Below are positions 4,916 to 6,322 of a stretch of DNA of 6,322 bases, in pieces. The position numbers and the translations under genes are program-made. Each line of letters opens with the position of its first letter. Position 1 is the first letter of the stretch. The notes beneath the pieces were generated by a model. The model searched no databases and was not told where the DNA came from. It worked only from the letters and a program-made list of their open reading frames with translations. The DNA lies in contig JAVHYG010000041.1 of NCBI GenBank assembly GCA_031119195.1, positions 6,128-12,449 on the forward strand. Reading direction: 5' to 3'. Source of the stretch: Rickettsiella sp. (GTDB taxonomy: Bacteria; Pseudomonadota; Gammaproteobacteria; Diplorickettsiales; Diplorickettsiaceae).

Positions 4916-5728
4916 CTACCAGCCCCCCATCATCACAGCAGTTAATATAAAATCTAAACCTAGTATAGCTAAAGAAGAATAAACGACAGTGCGCGTTGTT
5001 GCTCGCCCAATTCCCAGCGCCGTTGGCACTGTATCATATCCTTGAAAGACAGCAATCCATGTAATCACTATTCCAAAAACTATACTTTTGATTATCCCAT
5101 TGAAAATATCTCCATAAAAATCAACAGAAGCTTGCATTGCACCCCAAAAAGTACCACCATCTACGCCTAACCATACTACACCCACTAAATATCCACCCCA
5201 AATAGAGATCGCACTAAAAATAATCGCTAATAAGGGCATCGAAATAACACCTGCCCAAAAACGAGGAGAAATAACACGTCGCAATGGATCCACTCCCATC
5301 ATTTCCATACTCGCAAGCTGTTCAGTTGACTTCATTAAACCAATTTCTGCAGTCAAAGCGGATCCTGCACGTCCTGCAAATAATAAAGCCGTCACTACAG
5401 GACCCAATTCTCTTACCACACTTAAAGCCACTAGTTGACCTAATTGTTGACTTGCTCCAAACTTATCTAAAGTATTATAACCTTGAAGTCCAACTACCAT
5501 TCCGATAAATAAGCCAGATAAAACAACAATCGCCAGTGATAACACACCAATAAAATAGAGTTGTTCTAATAACAAAGGAAAACTTTTTCTAAAGTGTGGT
5601 CTACGATAGAGTACATGCCAAAGAAATATCCCCGAACGTCCGAGGTCCATAAGTGCTTCCAGTCCAAATCGTCCTAACAAATTTAATTTATCAATTACCC
5701 ACATCATATATAAATAGACCTTTTTCAC
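4916..5728 (-). CDS. mlaE: MlaE, phospholipid ABC transporter permease
   Basis: A 270-residue inner-membrane permease (MlaE/DUF140 family; E. coli 260), the transmembrane core of MlaFEDB. Features in order: an N-terminal interfacial helix region (to about 55), hydrophobic segments near 57-80, 98-118, 154-185 and 211-228, and a last one near 247-267. The conserved core RELGPVVTALLFAGRAGSAL, then TAEIGLMKSTEQLASMEMM and GVDPLRRVISPRFWAG, spans 106-160 and is nearly identical to E. coli. GRATTRTVV follows at 241-249. The start is taken as GTG 5726-5728, with GAGG at 5733-5736 only four bases upstream. ATG codons 8 or 9 (5705-5707, 5702-5704) with an upstream AAGG are real alternatives and would give a length closer to E. 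coli. A 70-base gap separates it from mlaF, unusual for this operon. Confidence 0.96.
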   Translation of the reverse strand: MKKVYLYMMWVIDKLNLLGRFGLEALMDLGRSGIFLWHVLYRRPHFRKSFPLLLEQLYFIGVLSLAIVVLSGLFIGMVVGLQGYNTLDKFGASQQLGQLVALSVVRELGPVVTALLFAGRAGSALTAEIGLMKSTEQLASMEMMGVDPLRRVISPRFWAGVISMPLLAIIFSAISIWGGYLVGVVWLGVDGGTFWGAMQASVDFYGDIFNGIIKSIVFGIVITWIAVFQGYDTVPTALGIGRATTRTVVYSSLAILGLDFILTAVMMGGW

Positions 5729-5740
5729 AATGCCTCATGG

Positions 5741-5771
5741 GCTTGAATTATTTACAACGTTCATTTCAAGC
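5741..5771 (-). repeat. inverted repeat in the mlaF-mlaE gap
   Basis: GCTTGAA at 5741-5747 and TTCAAGC at 5765-5771 are exact inverted copies with a 17-base loop, between the mlaF stop and the mlaE start. In the minus-strand transcript the helix could extend by two more pairs past an A/C mismatch. No T-tract follows, so it is not an intrinsic terminator. It might affect mRNA processing or mlaE translation; a seven-base repeat in AT-rich DNA can also be chance. Confidence 0.35.
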
Positions 5772-5775
5772 TCAA
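5747..5775 (-). promoter_or_regulatory. possible internal promoter upstream of mlaE
   Basis: In the 70-base mlaF-mlaE gap, the minus strand shows TTGAGC (5770-5775, 4 of 6 to the -35 consensus) and AATAAT (5747-5752, 5 of 6 to the -10), separated by 17 bases. A start near 5740 would leave a leader of about 12 bases. The site overlaps an inverted repeat (5741-5747 with 5765-5771), so it could equally be an RNA hairpin in a read-through transcript. This is speculative. Confidence 0.25.
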
Positions 5776-5798
5776 ATTTCTCATTGATTTGGATAAAA

Positions 5799-6322
5799 TT
5801 AATAGAATAAATCTTGGCTATAATCAATAGCAGGATAATGAAATGGAACCACGCCATCGGGCAATCCTTGTAAAAACTGTTGGACTTCTGAATTTTTATT
5901 TAGTCTTAATACTTCTGGACTACCTTGACCAATAATTTTTCCACTTGCAATCAAATAGATATAATCAGCAATACCCATAACTTCTCGTACATCGTGCGAA
6001 ACTAAAATTGTCGTCATGCCCAATGCTTTGTTAAGATCACAGATCAATTTAATAATTACACCAAGCGCGATAGGATCTAAACCTGTAAAAGGTTCGTCAT
6101 ACATAATAAGTTCCGGATCAAGAACAACTGCCCTTGCCAATGCCACACGACGCGCCATACCGCCAGATAGTTGACTAGGCATGAGATTGCGTGCTCCTCT
6201 TAACCCAACAGACTGTAATTTCATCAACACTATGTCACGAATCATAAAATCCGGTAACTGAGTATGCTCAAGCAAAGGAAATGCAATATTTTCAAAAACA
6301 CTGTAATTTGTAAATAATGCGC
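5799..6322 (-). CDS. mlaF: MlaF, phospholipid ABC transporter ATPase, 5' end off window
   Basis: The C-terminal part of the ATPase that powers MlaFEDB; the frame is open to the right edge, so the Walker A region and N-terminus are missing. The visible part begins at the Q-loop-distal segment ALFTNYSVFENIAFP and continues through LLEHTQLP, both close to E. coli MlaF. The ABC signature LSGGM is at 6156-6170, Walker B with catalytic Glu (LIMYDE) at 6093-6110, and the H-loop His (VSHD) at 5994-5996. A C-terminal tail, LQGLPDGVVPFHYPAIDYSQ and four more residues (5802-5873), matches the MlaF-specific extension that contacts the other MlaF subunit in E. coli. An internal TTG at 6273-6275 could be read as a start, but the homology continues upstream of it, so the gene is partial and not short. 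It ends with TAA at 5799-5801. Confidence 0.96.
   Translation of the reverse strand, partial: ALFTNYSVFENIAFPLLEHTQLPDFMIRDIVLMKLQSVGLRGARNLMPSQLSGGMARRVALARAVVLDPELIMYDEPFTGLDPIALGVIIKLICDLNKALGMTTILVSHDVREVMGIADYIYLIASGKIIGQGSPEVLRLNKNSEVQQFLQGLPDGVVPFHYPAIDYSQDLFY

Noticed and set aside
5284..5508. Plus-strand frame opposite mlaE
   Set aside because: Antisense shadow of the conserved MlaE core.
1..6322. CRISPR arrays, insertion sequences, tRNA or rRNA genes, riboswitches
   Set aside because: I read both strands and saw no regularly spaced repeats, transposase motifs, cloverleaf-like segments or aptamer-like leaders.

Overview
This window most likely comes from an AT-rich gammaproteobacterium. 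The right two thirds hold the proteobacterial order mlaF-mlaE-mlaD-mlaC-mlaB-murA, and the proteins resemble the gammaproteobacterial versions throughout. A CADD-type gene, best known from Chlamydia, together with the low G+C suggests a host-associated lineage such as Legionellales/Coxiellaceae (Rickettsiella or Diplorickettsia-like). That placement is inference; no rRNA or other taxonomic marker is present.

Layout, left to right. (1) 1-384, plus: the last 127 codons of a ShlB/FhaC-type two-partner-secretion outer-membrane transporter. (2) 385-581: a gap between convergent genes with a 12-bp perfect inverted repeat, probably a shared terminator. (3) 582-1100, minus: a small lipoprotein with a lipobox and nine collagen-like Gly-X-Y triplets, much richer in G+C than its surroundings. 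(4) 1101-1428: a divergent AT-rich region with one promoter candidate for each flanking gene. (5) 1429-2163, plus: a CADD-family protein (heme-oxygenase-like fold) that keeps the expected metal ligands and the Tyr and Lys residues tied to self-sacrificing p-aminobenzoate formation. (6) 2164-2247: a minus-strand intrinsic terminator. (7) 2248-6322, minus: murA preceded by mlaB, mlaC, mlaD, mlaE and the 3' part of mlaF, which runs off the right edge.

How the genes work together. MlaF (ATPase), MlaE (permease), MlaD (MCE ring), MlaC (periplasmic shuttle) and MlaB (STAS subunit) form the inner-membrane and periplasmic parts of the phospholipid transport system that maintains outer-membrane asymmetry. 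MurA carries out the first committed step of peptidoglycan precursor synthesis and seems to be co-transcribed as the last gene. The TpsB fragment and the lipoprotein are also envelope components. The CADD-like gene stands alone and probably supplies p-aminobenzoate for folate.

The points most worth a second look are the CADD-like enzyme with its complete residue set, the collagen-like lipoprotein, the absence of ibaG between mlaB and murA, the run of GTG/TTG starts in the operon, and the unusual 70-base mlaF-mlaE gap. I found no wholly unknown multi-gene system here.
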